From the NCBI GenBank assembly GCA_963721435.1, contig CAVRJC010000006.1, forward strand, positions 248,001 through 312,000: DNA of 64,000 nucleotides. The letters are read 5' to 3'. This DNA is from CAVRJC01 sp963721435. Its GTDB lineage: Bacteria; Actinomycetota; Acidimicrobiia; IMCC26256; DASPTH01. The translations under genes and the position numbers were made by a program. The notes beneath the pieces were generated by a model. That model was not told the origin of the DNA. It was given only the letters and a program-made list of their open reading frames with translations, and ran no database searches. Below are positions 25,048 through 34,066 of the stretch, piece by piece (positions within the stretch are counted from its first letter, which is position 1; the number at the start of each line of letters is the position of its first letter).

Positions 25048-25477
25048 CTAGTCCCGACGCCAGTTGGGGGGTCGTGCCCCGATCGCGTACTTCCACCAGT
25101 TTTCGTCGACCTCCCCGCGAGACATTGCCCTGATGTCCGCTACAGAAGCTCGACCGTCACCACTGCGAACATGCCGCGTCAGCGTTTCGGGGAGTCGCAC
25201 TCGGTGTTCACGGACGTAGTGGCTCATCCCGTCCGGCCAGAGGTACACCCCGTCAGTCAGCTCACGCGAACCATTGAGAACGCCTGCAACGGCCGTCACA
25301 CGCGTACCACTACGCCTGACTTCCTCGATGCGGTCCAGCGGATCTGGCGCGCAGATCCGACACCATGAGAATCCGCACCAAGCCCACGGAACCTGTATGC
25401 CACCGTCAAGGTACGTCGCGACCAGATCTCGCTCATCGATGTCCCATGTGTCGTCGATGAACTCAAGCGGGTCCGGG
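25048..25477 (-). pseudogene. Conserved hypothetical protein, 5' end cut by IS insertion
   Basis: The readable part begins at the IS boundary: YPDPLEFIDDTWDIDERDLV, then WCGFSWCRICAPD, LTDGVYLWPDGMSHYVREH and VRLPETLTRHVR. This is a known actinobacterial hypothetical family (C..C-x-x-C and WP-G-H-Y-V motifs). The first codons are replaced by the end of the type A IS3 copy 2, so it probably lacks its own start. Confidence 0.6.
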
Positions 25478-25519
25478 TATCCCCCCGAAGTGTGGAGGCA
25501 TCGCGTATGAGGAGTTGCG

Positions 25520-25812
25520 ATGCCAGAGACACGCAGGAAGTACGACCCGGAGTTCCGTGAGGGTGCGGTTCGGATCGTGCGGGAGACGGGCAAGCCGATC
25601 GCGCAGGTGGCTCAGGGATCTCGGGATCAACCCGGGCACGCTGGGCAACTGGGTGGAACAGGGACCGGGTCGAGCGCGGCGAGACGGAGGGCGTCACCGT
25701 CGATGAGCGGGCTCGGCTGCAGCAGCTCGAGCGGGAGAACGCCGAGCTGCGGATGGAGCGTGATGTCCTCAAGCGATCCGTGGTCCTGTGGGTCAAGGAG
25801 GCGACGCGATGA
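25520..25812 (+). pseudogene. IS3 type A OrfA, copy 2, frame-broken
   Basis: MPETRRKYDPEFREGAVRIV begins as in copy 1. The frame changes near 25605 (extra base in GCTCAGGGAT) and near 25655, then VTVDERARLQQLERENAELR and LKRSVVLWVKEATR end at the TGA that overlaps OrfB. Against copy 1 the differences are mostly single-base insertions. Confidence 0.75.
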
Positions 25813-26712
25813 GCGTGGCGTCGTTCATCGCCTGCCCAGAGGACCGACCATGGTGTTCCCCACGCGAAGTGCTGCCGGTGGTTGGGCGTGTCGCGAGTCG
25901 TGGTTCTACAAGTGGCACGACCGCGAACCCACCGCCCGGCAGCGACGACGCGCCGAGCTCGACGCGGCGGTGACGCGCGTCGTTCGACGACTCGGGTGGG
26001 ACGCCGTGCACCTACGGGTCGCCGCGGGTGCGGGAAGACCTCGTCGAGGCGGGTTGGCGGGTGTCGATGAAGACGGTGGCGGCGTCGATGGTCCGCCAGG
26101 GCCTTGCGGGCCGGTCCCCGAAACGGAAGCGCCGTTCGTTGACTCGTCCCGACAAGGCAGCGGCACCGATCCCGGATCTGGTGCGACGCGATTTCACCGC
26201 GGTGGCGATCAACCAACGGTGGTGTGGTGACTTGACCGAGATCCCCACCGACGAAGGCAAGCTCTATTTGGCCACCGTCGAGGACCTCGCGTCGCGACGG
26301 TTGCCGGGCTTCGCGATGAGCGACCATCACGACGCACCGTTGGCGAAAGCCGCGTTGTGCATGGCTGCCGCGGTGCGCGGCGGTGACGTACACGGTGTGA
26401 TCTTCCACAGCGACAAGGGCGGCGAGTACACAGGCGACGTGTTCACCCAAGCATGCAACGCGCTGGGGGTGACCCAGTCGATGGGCCGAGTCGGCTCCGC
26501 ACTTGACAACGCAGTCGCGGAGAGCTTCAACTCGACCCTCGAGCACGAACTGCTCTCCCGGACGCAGTTCGCCACCAAAGCAGATGCCGCGCCGTGAGGT
26601 CGCACGGTTCATCGACGTGTACAACCACCGCCGCCGGCACAGCAGCTGCGAGATGCTGCCGCCAGTCGCCTACGAACAGATCCTCGTCGCCCGACAGGAA
26701 CGGGCCGCCTGA
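25809..26712 (+). pseudogene. IS3 type A OrfB transposase, copy 2, frame-broken
   Basis: The longest intact part (from about 26028) contains the DDE core: RWCGDLTEIPTDEG, FHSDKGGEYTGDVF, SALDNAVAESFNS. Frame changes occur in the N-terminal part (25840-26030) and near 26585, after which VARFIDVYNHRRRHSSCEML and LPPVAYEQILVARQERAA complete the normal C-terminus. This supplies the C-terminal end missing from copy 1. Confidence 0.78.
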
Positions 26713-26772
26713 CAACTATCAACAACCCTCCACGGTTACGGGGGAAGCCCAGGATCGATTTTTCGTCGTTCG

Positions 26773-27105
26773 GTGATCGTGTGGTTGAGTGCTTCGGGTG
26801 AGCGTCTGGCGGTGACGCGGGTCGCGAATGATGCGTGTGAGATCGCGGCGGTGATCGCGGACGCGGGTGAGGCGCCACATGTCGTGATCGAAGCGACGTA
26901 TGGCTGGTATTGGGCGGTGGATTTGCTCCATGAGTTGGGCGCGACGCTGCATCTCGCGAACCCGAAGGCGTTGAACTGGGGCGAACGTCGCGTGAAGAAC
27001 GATGTGATCGACGCGACGGATCTTGCGGACATGCTCACGTTGTCGGTTGCCGGAGGCGTGGATCGCGCCGCCGGCGATCCGGGAGCTGCGCGAACGGCTG
27101 CGGGA
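26773..27105 (+). pseudogene. IS110-family transposase, N-terminal fragment
   Basis: VIVWLSASGERLAVTRVAND, VVIEATYGWYWAVDLLHEL and NDVIDATDLADML are the DEDD RuvC-like catalytic part of an IS110 enzyme. The frame then changes near 27045 (RLPEAWIAPPAIRELRERL) and the similarity ends. The Transposase_20 half is absent here but a matching kind of half lies at ~21330-21843, so one IS110 element may have been split by rearrangement. Confidence 0.65.
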
Positions 27106-27345
27106 CGTGCCGGCCGACCGCTTGCCGCGCACCGCGGCGGCGTTGCGACCCACCGCGGGCATCGACACCGTCGTCTACGCGACGAAACTCGCGATCGCGA
27201 CGCTGGACGGCGCGTCGTCGCGCTCGGTGTCATGGTCCTGCCGCGGAGAGAGGACACAGAAATGTCGCGGCCAGGGGATGTCGTTCTTCTGCGCGACTCA
27301 GTTACGTTGTGCGCTCAACGACGGGTCTCGGGGAGGGGCGGCGCC
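27106..27345. other. Stretch without recognised gene
   Basis: About 240 bases between the IS110 fragment and the beta-propeller gene. The frame of the IS110 fragment stays open into the next gene, but the sequence shows no family features. It should hold the promoter of the downstream gene; GGGGAGGGG at ~27330 is a likely ribosome-binding site. Confidence 0.4.
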
Positions 27346-29622
27346 GTGAAGAGCGCATCGATTTTTCGTTTGGTGATCGGGTATTTCCCGCGCCGCGTGA
27401 TGGTGATGGTCTTGGTGTGGGTCGCGATCGGTTCGTTAGTTGTTCCGCTCGGAGCGATCTTCGCGGGTAGCGCGGCGGCGTCGATGTTCACGCCGTATGC
27501 GACGCCGACTACGAACAGTGGGCTCAGTCGGATCACGGTCGGGCCCGACGACAACTTGTGGTTCGCGGAGACGGATGGGAACAGGATCGCGAAGGCGACT
27601 GTGGCCGGGGTGATCACCGAGTTTCTGATTCCCACGGCTGGTTCGCAGCCGTATGGGATTGTGACCGGGCCTGACAACAACGTGTGGTTCACCGAGACGG
27701 CGGGCGGGAAGGTCGGGAAGATCACGACCGCGGGCGTGATCACCGAATATTCGATTCCGACGCTGGGTGCGATGCCGCACGGGATCGCAGCGGGGCCCGA
27801 TGGCAATCTCTGGTTCACCGAGACGGGCGGCAACAAGATCGCGAGCGTCGACCACCGTGGTGTGATCACGGAGTACCCGGTTCCGACGGTGGGAGCGGGG
27901 CCGGCGGGGATCGCGTCTGGTTCGGATGGCAATCTCTGGTTTACCGAGTCGGGCGCGGCCAAGGTCGGCAGGATCACGACAGGCGGGGTGATCACAGAGT
28001 TCCCGGTGGCGAGCGGGCACACGCAGTGGGAGATGACCGCAGGTCCGGATGGCAACCTCTGGTTCACGCCTGGGAGTGGTGCACACTCAATCGGTCGGGT
28101 CACGACCGACGGATCGGTGACGGAGTTCCCGACCGACGACCCGAACAGCGCGCCGAACTACATCGGCGCGGGCCCGGACGGCAACGTCTGGTACACGGAC
28201 ATGGGCGGGTCGGGGTTCAAGGTCGGCATGATCACTCCCGGCGGCGACGTGACGGAGTTTCCGTATTCCAACTTGGGTCTCCCTGCAGGCATCGTCGCGG
28301 GGCCCGACGGGATGATCTGGTTCGTCGCGTGGGAAGGATCTCTCGTCAAGATGCGCATCACGCCCGACCCGTCGGGCGAGTTCACATCGTTGACTCCCGC
28401 ACGGATCCTCGACACGCGTGACGGGACCGGACGCGGCGGGATCACGAGCCCGCTGGGTGAGGGCGCGTCGTTTGACGTGCAGATCACCGGCCGGGGTGGT
28501 GTGCCGGGTACTCCGGGACAGGTCTCGGCCGTGGTGTTGAACGCGACGGTTGTGGAGCCCAGCGCGTCGAGTTTCCTGACGGTCTGGCCGGCCGGGCTGG
28601 CACAGCCGTTGATTTCGAATCTGAACTATCTGGCCGGCCAGGTGGTACCGAATCTCGTGACGGTCGCGGTCGGAGCCGGTGGCAAGATCAGCGTCTACAA
28701 CCGGTTCGGGACCGCGGACGTCATCTTCGATGTGGTCGGCTACTACTCGTCGGACACCGGACCGCTCGGGAGCCGCTTCCATGGGCTCACCCCGTTTCGG
28801 TACTTCGACACCCGTGACGGCACCGGCGGTGTGGCGACCGCACCGCTGGGTCCGAGTGGGGTGTTGAAGTTCACCGTGACCGGCAAAGGTGGCGTACCGG
28901 TCGGCGCGACTGGTGTGGTGATGAACGTGACCGTCACCGGGCCAACCGACGCGAGTTTCCTGACCGTGTACCCCGACGACGTGACCCGACCGTTGGCGTC
29001 GAATCTGAACTACATCCCGGGCTTGACCGTCCCCAACCTGGTCGTCATGCGCGTACCGGCGAGCGGCATCGTCGATCTCTACAACAGGTTCGGCGCGGTG
29101 CACGTCCTCGCTGATGTTGTCGGCTACTACGACGCCGACAAGACCACCGAAGCGGGCCGGTTTGTTCCGGTGACGCCGGTGCGAAGGGGAGACACACGCG
29201 TCGCGAGCCCGTTCCCGGCTCCTGGCAAGATTCCCGGAGGTTCCGCATTGGTCGGCAAGTTCCCCGGGTTTAGCGGGCTCCCCGCGTCCGGGATCGACAG
29301 CGTGGTCCTCAACGTCACCGTCACCGAGCCCGACACCCCCAGCTTCGTCACGGTTTTCCCCGCGGACGGGCAGCGCCCGCTCGCCTCCAACTTGAACTTC
29401 ACGCCCGGCCAGACCGTCCCTAACCTCGTCATCGTCAAGATCTCCACCGGACCACCCCCTGTCCCCATTCCTCAAACCCCAGGATGGGTCGAGTTCTTCA
29501 ACAAGTTCGGCAACACGCACCTCGTCATCGACGTATTCGGCTACTTCACCGACGCCAACACGACAGCGTTCCAAGCATCGAGAGTCGACGACGAAGCATT
29601 CATGGCCAGCGCACCTAGGTAG
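27346..29622 (+). CDS. Secreted Vgb-like beta-propeller with three C-terminal surface repeats
   Basis: The GTG start at 27346 gives 758 residues. A signal or anchor segment (MVMVLVWVAIGSLVVPLGAI) is followed by about seven ~40-residue virginiamycin B lyase/streptogramin lyase-like blades of the form GPDGNLWFTETGGNKIA plus GVITEYPVPT. Then come three ~135-residue repeats with LTPARILDTRDGTG, SNLNYxxGxxVPNL and YNRFGxxxVxxDVVGYY, a repeat common in actinobacterial surface proteins. The catalytic His/Glu of true Vgb was not found, so a binding or surface role is more likely than antibiotic lysis. The frame is intact throughout. Confidence 0.8.
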   Translation: MKSASIFRLVIGYFPRRVMVMVLVWVAIGSLVVPLGAIFAGSAAASMFTPYATPTTNSGLSRITVGPDDNLWFAETDGNRIAKATVAGVITEFLIPTAGSQPYGIVTGPDNNVWFTETAGGKVGKITTAGVITEYSIPTLGAMPHGIAAGPDGNLWFTETGGNKIASVDHRGVITEYPVPTVGAGPAGIASGSDGNLWFTESGAAKVGRITTGGVITEFPVASGHTQWEMTAGPDGNLWFTPGSGAHSIGRVTTDGSVTEFPTDDPNSAPNYIGAGPDGNVWYTDMGGSGFKVGMITPGGDVTEFPYSNLGLPAGIVAGPDGMIWFVAWEGSLVKMRITPDPSGEFTSLTPARILDTRDGTGRGGITSPLGEGASFDVQITGRGGVPGTPGQVSAVVLNATVVEPSASSFLTVWPAGLAQPLISNLNYLAGQVVPNLVTVAVGAGGKISVYNRFGTADVIFDVVGYYSSDTGPLGSRFHGLTPFRYFDTRDGTGGVATAPLGPSGVLKFTVTGKGGVPVGATGVVMNVTVTGPTDASFLTVYPDDVTRPLASNLNYIPGLTVPNLVVMRVPASGIVDLYNRFGAVHVLADVVGYYDADKTTEAGRFVPVTPVRRGDTRVASPFPAPGKIPGGSALVGKFPGFSGLPASGIDSVVLNVTVTEPDTPSFVTVFPADGQRPLASNLNFTPGQTVPNLVIVKISTGPPPVPIPQTPGWVEFFNKFGNTHLVIDVFGYFTDANTTAFQASRVDDEAFMASAPR

Positions 29623-29674
29623 TCAATGCACACTGACGCGATGTAGGCCGACAGGGGACGCGGGATCTAGACCC

Positions 29675-30259
29675 ATGACACTTCGCAAGAAATACCGATT
29701 CATGACGAGACTGGTCCCCGCGTCGCTGCTTGCGGTGGCGCTCCTCGTCGCCGTTGGCGTTCCCGTCGTTGCCGAATCCGCCCCGAGCGTCAGCCTCTCG
29801 AGCCAGAACATCCAAAGCGGTCAATCGACGACCGCGACTGTGACCTTCGTGAACGGGCCCGCTGACCCGACGGCGGACCCCCCCGTGCATGCGGTAATCA
29901 GCGTCGCCGCGAACCATGGCACCGGCAACCCCGGACACATCGCGCTCACAGTCGTGAGTTCAACGCCGAACCTGACCGCATGCGTCCTCGGCCCCGTTCT
30001 CCTCCTAGGAGAGCAGGTCACATGCGACTGGAGCGGCCCGCCGAAGGTCGGAGGTTCCGCGCAGATCGTCGTGACCATCAGAACGTCAGACGACGCCGTC
30101 GGCGTCTGGCTCGTCAACTCGTACCTCGAAACCAAATCCGGCGGCACGGACTCCTCTTCGGGCACCCAGTTCCAGGTGACCAAACCTCTGCCAACCACAA
30201 CCAATCCCCCGCCGATCGTTGACCCTTCGGTCGAAGCAGTTCCCAACTTCGCCGGCTGA
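29675..30259 (+). CDS. Secreted hypothetical protein
   Basis: 194 residues with an N-terminal signal peptide (TRLVPASLLAVALLVAVGVP, then VVAESAP), an Ig/DUF11-like beta region (QSGQSTTATVTFVNG, CVLGPVLLLGEQVTCDWSG) with one Cys pair, and a Pro/Thr-rich end. It follows the beta-propeller gene by 53 bases and is probably co-expressed at the cell surface. ATG 29702 is an alternative start. Not assigned to a known family. Confidence 0.65.
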   Translation: MTLRKKYRFMTRLVPASLLAVALLVAVGVPVVAESAPSVSLSSQNIQSGQSTTATVTFVNGPADPTADPPVHAVISVAANHGTGNPGHIALTVVSSTPNLTACVLGPVLLLGEQVTCDWSGPPKVGGSAQIVVTIRTSDDAVGVWLVNSYLETKSGGTDSSSGTQFQVTKPLPTTTNPPPIVDPSVEAVPNFAG

Positions 30260-30631
30260 ACCTCGCACTATCGGGTCGAACACACCGATACGCCGCAGCC
30301 GGTCATCCATTCCACGACACCGCGAGCAAGGTGCTCCAAGAAACACGGCCGGCGTTCGTCATCGTCACGCCGCCATCCACATCCACTGGTCGTGCAGCAC
30401 GGGTACCTCGTGGCGCTCCAACTGAACGACGACAACACGCCGATCGAGCCCGGCATCGCCCACCCGCTCGACCACGGACACCGGATCCACGTCGGCGCGT
30501 GGACGACGATCACCGTGTCGCGGGCATCGCTCGACACCTGACCGCACGGTCAGGTCGGTATCACCCCGACGCCACACCATTCGCGTCTCCGGGCGATGGT
30601 TCACGGGCACCGCGAATGCGACCGTCGCGAT
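30260..30631. other. Intergenic stretch with possible gene remnant
   Basis: About 370 bases without a convincing gene. A plus-strand frame from GTG 30383 reads VQHGYLVALQLNDDNTPIEP then HPLDHGHRIHVGAWTTITVS and stops at 30541; it could be a decayed gene, but no family is recognised. Confidence 0.35.
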
Positions 30632-32326
30632 ATGACACGCAGTTGGTCAACGCAGGGCCCTGATCACCACCGCTCGCATCTCTGGTGGTCGGTCGGCCCC
30701 ATCGTCACGCTCGCGGGGCTGATCCTCGTGCCCATCGCGGTCTTGCTCGCGACCGGCGCGATCGAGCCGTCCGCCGTCGGATCGATCCTGGTGTTCGTCG
30801 CCCTGCTGGGCTTCCTCGACTGGGCAATCGCTCCCGCCGTAGTCACGTGGGCGATACCGGCGACGGAACTGCAGCACGACGGCGACCGCTACATCACCTC
30901 TGAGCTCGTCGGCGCGCTCGTGGCGCGGCGATGCCAGGTCGCCGGAATGCGGCTGGTGCGACTTGCGATCGTGGAAGAGGGCACGCCGAACGCGTTCACG
31001 TTCGGACACGCCCGCCGCGACGCCCGGATCTACGTCACGCGTGGTCTGCTCGAACGCCTCGACGAGGACGAGCTCGACGCGGTGATCGCACACGAGCTCG
31101 GCCACGTGCGTCACCTCGACTTCGTGCTGTTGAGCATGGCGATGCTGGTGCCGCTCGCGCTGTACACGATCGGGCGCTCGCTGATCGAGGCCGATGACGA
31201 CGACGACGAGGGCGGCGCGGCGCTGCTCGGCATCGCGGTCCTCGCGCTGTGGATCGTCAGCGAGTTCGTGGTCCTGTGGCTGAGCCGGACGCGTGAGCTC
31301 GCGGCGGACCATTGGTCGTGCGAGAGCACCGGCAACGGCGACGCGCTGGTCTCGGCACTGGTGAAGGTCGGCTACGGCATGACCGTCCAGCAGCGGGCCG
31401 ATGCCGGCGCGAAGCGGGAGAGGGAGAAGGGGTCGAGCCGGGACTTCGTCACGGACCGCGTGCGCGCGCTGGGGGTCTTCGACCAGGGCGCTGCCGGGGC
31501 GATGGCGAACGGCTTCGTCGGCGGGCTCGACGTCGAGCGCGCGGTGGCCGCCGTCCGGTGGGAGGGCCGCAACCCGTGGGCCCGCGTCCTCGAGAAGACC
31601 TCGACCCACCCGCTCGTCGGCCGACGCATCGCGACGCTGCAGGTGTCCAACCTGCCCGGGCACCCGACGCGGCTCGGGCTCGAGACAGCCGCCGCAGTGG
31701 GCTACGACGACGTCGAAGAGGCCCAGCAGCTGCGCCTGGCGTTCGCGGCCGACGTCGCGGCGCTCCTCATGCCGTGGGCCACGCTGGCGACGGTGGTGGC
31801 GCTGCTGCTCAACCCACCTGCCACCTGGGAAGTCGGGCTCCTGCTGATCGGCGCGGGTGTGGCGTTCGCGGTCGCGCAGTGCCGGCGATACCCCTTCCCG
31901 GCACGCGGGGTCGCCGAGGTCACGTCGTTGCTGCAGCGGATGGACGCGAGCCCCGTGCGGGGAATCGCGGTGGAAGCACGGGGCCGGATCGTCGGCCGCG
32001 ACACACCCGGGTACCTCTTCGCCTCCGACCTGGTGCTGCAGGATGATTCGGGGATCGTCGCGCTGGACTACCGCCAGCCCATCCCGTTCGCCAACGCGCT
32101 GTTCGGGTTCGCGAAGGCGAAGAGCTTCGTGGGAGAAGACGTGGTCGTGCGCGGATGGTACCGGCGCACGCCCGAACCGGTCATCGAGCTGCGCGACCTT
32201 CGCACGGCCGCCGGCCGGATGGTGCGGCCATACCTGTGGCTCGCCCGATTCGTCGCTGCCGGGGCCATCGTCGTGGCGGGCCTCGCGGTGACGACAGCGC
32301 AACTCGCCACGATTGGAGGTGCCTGA
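30632..32326 (+). CDS. M48-family (HtpX/Ste24-like) membrane metallopeptidase with C-terminal extension
   Basis: Start ATG 30632 gives 564 residues. Two membrane spans (IVTLAGLILVPIAVLLATGA, VGSILVFVALLGFLDWAIAP) precede the zinc motif IAHELGHVRHLDFVLL; the third ligand is in SRTRELAADHWS. After the protease domain come two spans (~32.0 upstream) and a soluble region with GRDTPGYLFASDLVLQDDSG and VRGWYRRTPEPVIELRDL, an extension seen in some M48 proteins. Likely membrane-protein quality control. The stop lies inside the start region of the next gene, so they are coupled. The frame is intact. Confidence 0.88.
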   Translation: MTRSWSTQGPDHHRSHLWWSVGPIVTLAGLILVPIAVLLATGAIEPSAVGSILVFVALLGFLDWAIAPAVVTWAIPATELQHDGDRYITSELVGALVARRCQVAGMRLVRLAIVEEGTPNAFTFGHARRDARIYVTRGLLERLDEDELDAVIAHELGHVRHLDFVLLSMAMLVPLALYTIGRSLIEADDDDDEGGAALLGIAVLALWIVSEFVVLWLSRTRELAADHWSCESTGNGDALVSALVKVGYGMTVQQRADAGAKREREKGSSRDFVTDRVRALGVFDQGAAGAMANGFVGGLDVERAVAAVRWEGRNPWARVLEKTSTHPLVGRRIATLQVSNLPGHPTRLGLETAAAVGYDDVEEAQQLRLAFAADVAALLMPWATLATVVALLLNPPATWEVGLLLIGAGVAFAVAQCRRYPFPARGVAEVTSLLQRMDASPVRGIAVEARGRIVGRDTPGYLFASDLVLQDDSGIVALDYRQPIPFANALFGFAKAKSFVGEDVVVRGWYRRTPEPVIELRDLRTAAGRMVRPYLWLARFVAAGAIVVAGLAVTTAQLATIGGA

Positions 32327-32849
32327 CGCGAACGACACGGTGCAGGGTGAGGTCGACGGCACCGAGCCGGAGACCGCATCACAGGAACATCGACCGTGGC
32401 TCGTCGGCCACGTGCTCGTGGGCGTTGCGATCGTGATGGTCATGGTGGCGCTCGCGGCAGGAGCGGTCGGCATGCGCGTGCGGTCCGCTGCCCACGACAG
32501 CCGGGAGCAAGCGACCAAGCTCGCGCAGGAACGGCTGGCGAAGAAGCACGACCGCGAAGCCGCGGTGAGCGTCCGCGAGGACGTGAACCAGCGCGCCACC
32601 GCGGTGACGAAGGCGCTCGACGCGCTGCACGTCGCGCTCGACAACGCCGCCGACACGCAGCATCGGTTCAGCGACCAGGTCAACCACCGAGTGACGTCTA
32701 CAACGCGGGCGACACCCGGGGTTCGAGGCAATGTTCCAGAACGAGGTGAGCACCACCCTGGCCGAGCTCACGCGCCGGCAAGAGGAGTGCGTGCCGCGCT
32801 CACGGCGCCGCACGACGCACGAGACGACCTCGAGGAGGTCCTGCGATGA
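32319..32849 (+). CDS. Single-pass coiled-coil protein, pair A (first copy), one frame change
   Basis: The acidic N-terminus is followed by one span (WLVGHVLVGVAIVMVMVALA) and a long helical region (REQATKLAQERLAKKHDREA). The frame changes near 32690; a second frame gives DVYNAGDTRG and a third ends ALTAPHDARDDLEEVLR. YNAGD-RG and a DLEE end recur in the protein at 45855. The gene starts within the end of the M48 gene and ends ATGA with the next. Function unknown; such proteins often assist M48/LemA systems, but this is inference. Confidence 0.6.
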   Translation: MPDANDTVQGEVDGTEPETASQEHRPWLVGHVLVGVAIVMVMVALAAGAVGMRVRSAAHDSREQATKLAQERLAKKHDREAAVSVREDVNQRATAVTKALDALHVALDNAADTQHRFSDQVNHRVTSTTRATPGVRGNVPERGEHHPGRAHAPARGVRAALTAPHDARDDLEEVLR

Positions 32850-33357
32850 CTGACGCCGTCGAGCCCATGAACCTGACGGTCTCGGCCGCGACCGCCGCAC
32901 GTCGGGCATACCCGGGGCATCGGCGCATCGGCGCCGTCGTGCTCGCGGGGCATGCTCCTGGTGGCCATGGTGGTGTTCCTGGTCGCGGCGCGTGCCGATC
33001 GCGATGACGCCGAGGTGGGCCGCCGCGAGGCGCCCGCGAGCCTTCGCGACGCGCGTAATCGCGCCGACGACGCCGAAGCGCTACGCACGATGGCCGTGAC
33101 CAGGACGAGCGAGGGGATGAAGACCGTCGACGCGCTCACGTTGCCGCTCGACGAGCTCGTGGGCCTCGCCGAGCACGAGCTGGTGCTCGCTACCGGTGCA
33201 ATCGACGCCGGTGCGACAAACTCCGAGGCGAGGGTCGAGGAGTACAACGACCTCACGTCGCGGCAGCAACGATGTCGTCGACCAATACAACGCCAAGCTC
33301 GAGACGCTCGAGGCGCAGATCCGCGCCACGGTCCCGGGTGCGACGAAGGCGGTGTGA
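32846..33357 (+). CDS. Single-pass coiled-coil protein, pair B (first copy), frame changes
   Basis: From ATG 32846 (overlapping the previous stop): an N-terminal cytoplasmic part, a span (MLLVAMVVFLVAARADRDDA region), a charged helical segment (RREAPASLRDARNRADDAEA) and the end VVDQYNAKLETLEAQIRATV then PGATKAV at 33357. Frame changes occur near 32945 and 33270. Topology matches the protein at 46373. Unknown function. Confidence 0.55.
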
Positions 33358-33514
33358 CGGCTCATCGGGGCAGCGCCTTCACCGCCCACGGTACGGCACC
33401 ACGATTCCCCTGAGGGATCAGGCTCTGGTGACTGCGTGATTCCCGCGGCTGCACTCACGCCGCCGCAGAGTCGCGCGCACACAAGAAACATCGCGACAGT
33501 CGGCAGATCTGGCG

Positions 33515-33838
33515 TCACGCCTGCTTACTGTCCGAGCGCCTGGCCTTCAGCGTCATCGCCCACCCGGCCGGGATCACGAGCATCCCGACACCAGCACAGA
33601 CCAATGGCAGACTGACGACCGCGAACCCCACGATGACAACGCAGGAGACAGCGGCGAGCGCTTGGGGTTGAGATGGTTCACGCAACGAGTCGAAGCCAAA
33701 GGCAAGCAGAACACCCAACTCCAGCGCGAACGCCAAGATCACCGCGCCGACGACCGGGTTCTCTGAATCAACCAGTAGGGCAAACCCGGTGAGCTCGGGG
33801 AAAGCCCGCGTACCAACAGAAACGGCGAGCGCGCGCAT
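33515..33838 (-). CDS. Small multi-pass membrane protein
   Basis: ~107 residues from MRALAVSVGTRAF with three hydrophobic segments (NPVVGAVILAFALELGVLLA, LAAVSCVVIVGFAVVSLPLV, GVGMLVIPAGWAM) and a basic tail. Not recognised. An earlier in-frame start at 33871 is possible. It is convergent with the coiled-coil gene pair. Confidence 0.5.
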   Translation of the reverse strand: MRALAVSVGTRAFPELTGFALLVDSENPVVGAVILAFALELGVLLAFGFDSLREPSQPQALAAVSCVVIVGFAVVSLPLVCAGVGMLVIPAGWAMTLKARRSDSKQA

Positions 33839-34066
33839 GAGCGCACAATGCCCGCTCTGAGGCTGTCGCACGAATCATGACGATCGCGCCGGGGTTTGGG
33901 CTGCCGTGTGACGAGGGGTTATGGCGTGGCCTGAATCGTACGCACCGAAACTCCCGCGACCGCCATGACGAAAATCGCAAACATGCCGCCCATCAGTGCG
34001 ACGACTGCGACGCAAAGAACCACTGCCTCGAGGCGCGACCAAAGTGAACGCCCCGCTGTCGGCACG
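33839..34066. other. Intergenic stretch, nothing recognised
   Basis: About 230 bases between the small membrane gene and the pspA stop. No gene or clear repeat is seen. Confidence 0.35.

Larger units (their letters stand above)
25478..26747 (+). mobile_element. IS3-family element type A, copy 2
   Basis: The left end TATCCCCCCGAAGTGTGGAG and the right end (minus-strand CTTCCCCCGTAACCGTGGAG) look like imperfect terminal inverted repeats, giving a ~1.27-kb element. It carries OrfA and OrfB of the same type as copy 1. It interrupts the 5' end of the minus-strand gene at 25048-25477. Both reading frames contain indels. No target-site duplication could be confirmed by eye. Confidence 0.7.

Noticed and set aside
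27346..28370. A virginiamycin B lyase antibiotic-resistance gene
   Set aside because: The blades match the fold, but the protein is secreted, much longer, and no catalytic His/Glu could be placed, so resistance is not supported.
26773..29622. A single 949-codon frame that would fuse an IS110 catalytic domain to the beta-propeller protein
   Set aside because: The middle section has no homology, the IS110 part continues in another frame, and the propeller has its own GTG start with an SD-like site and signal segment.
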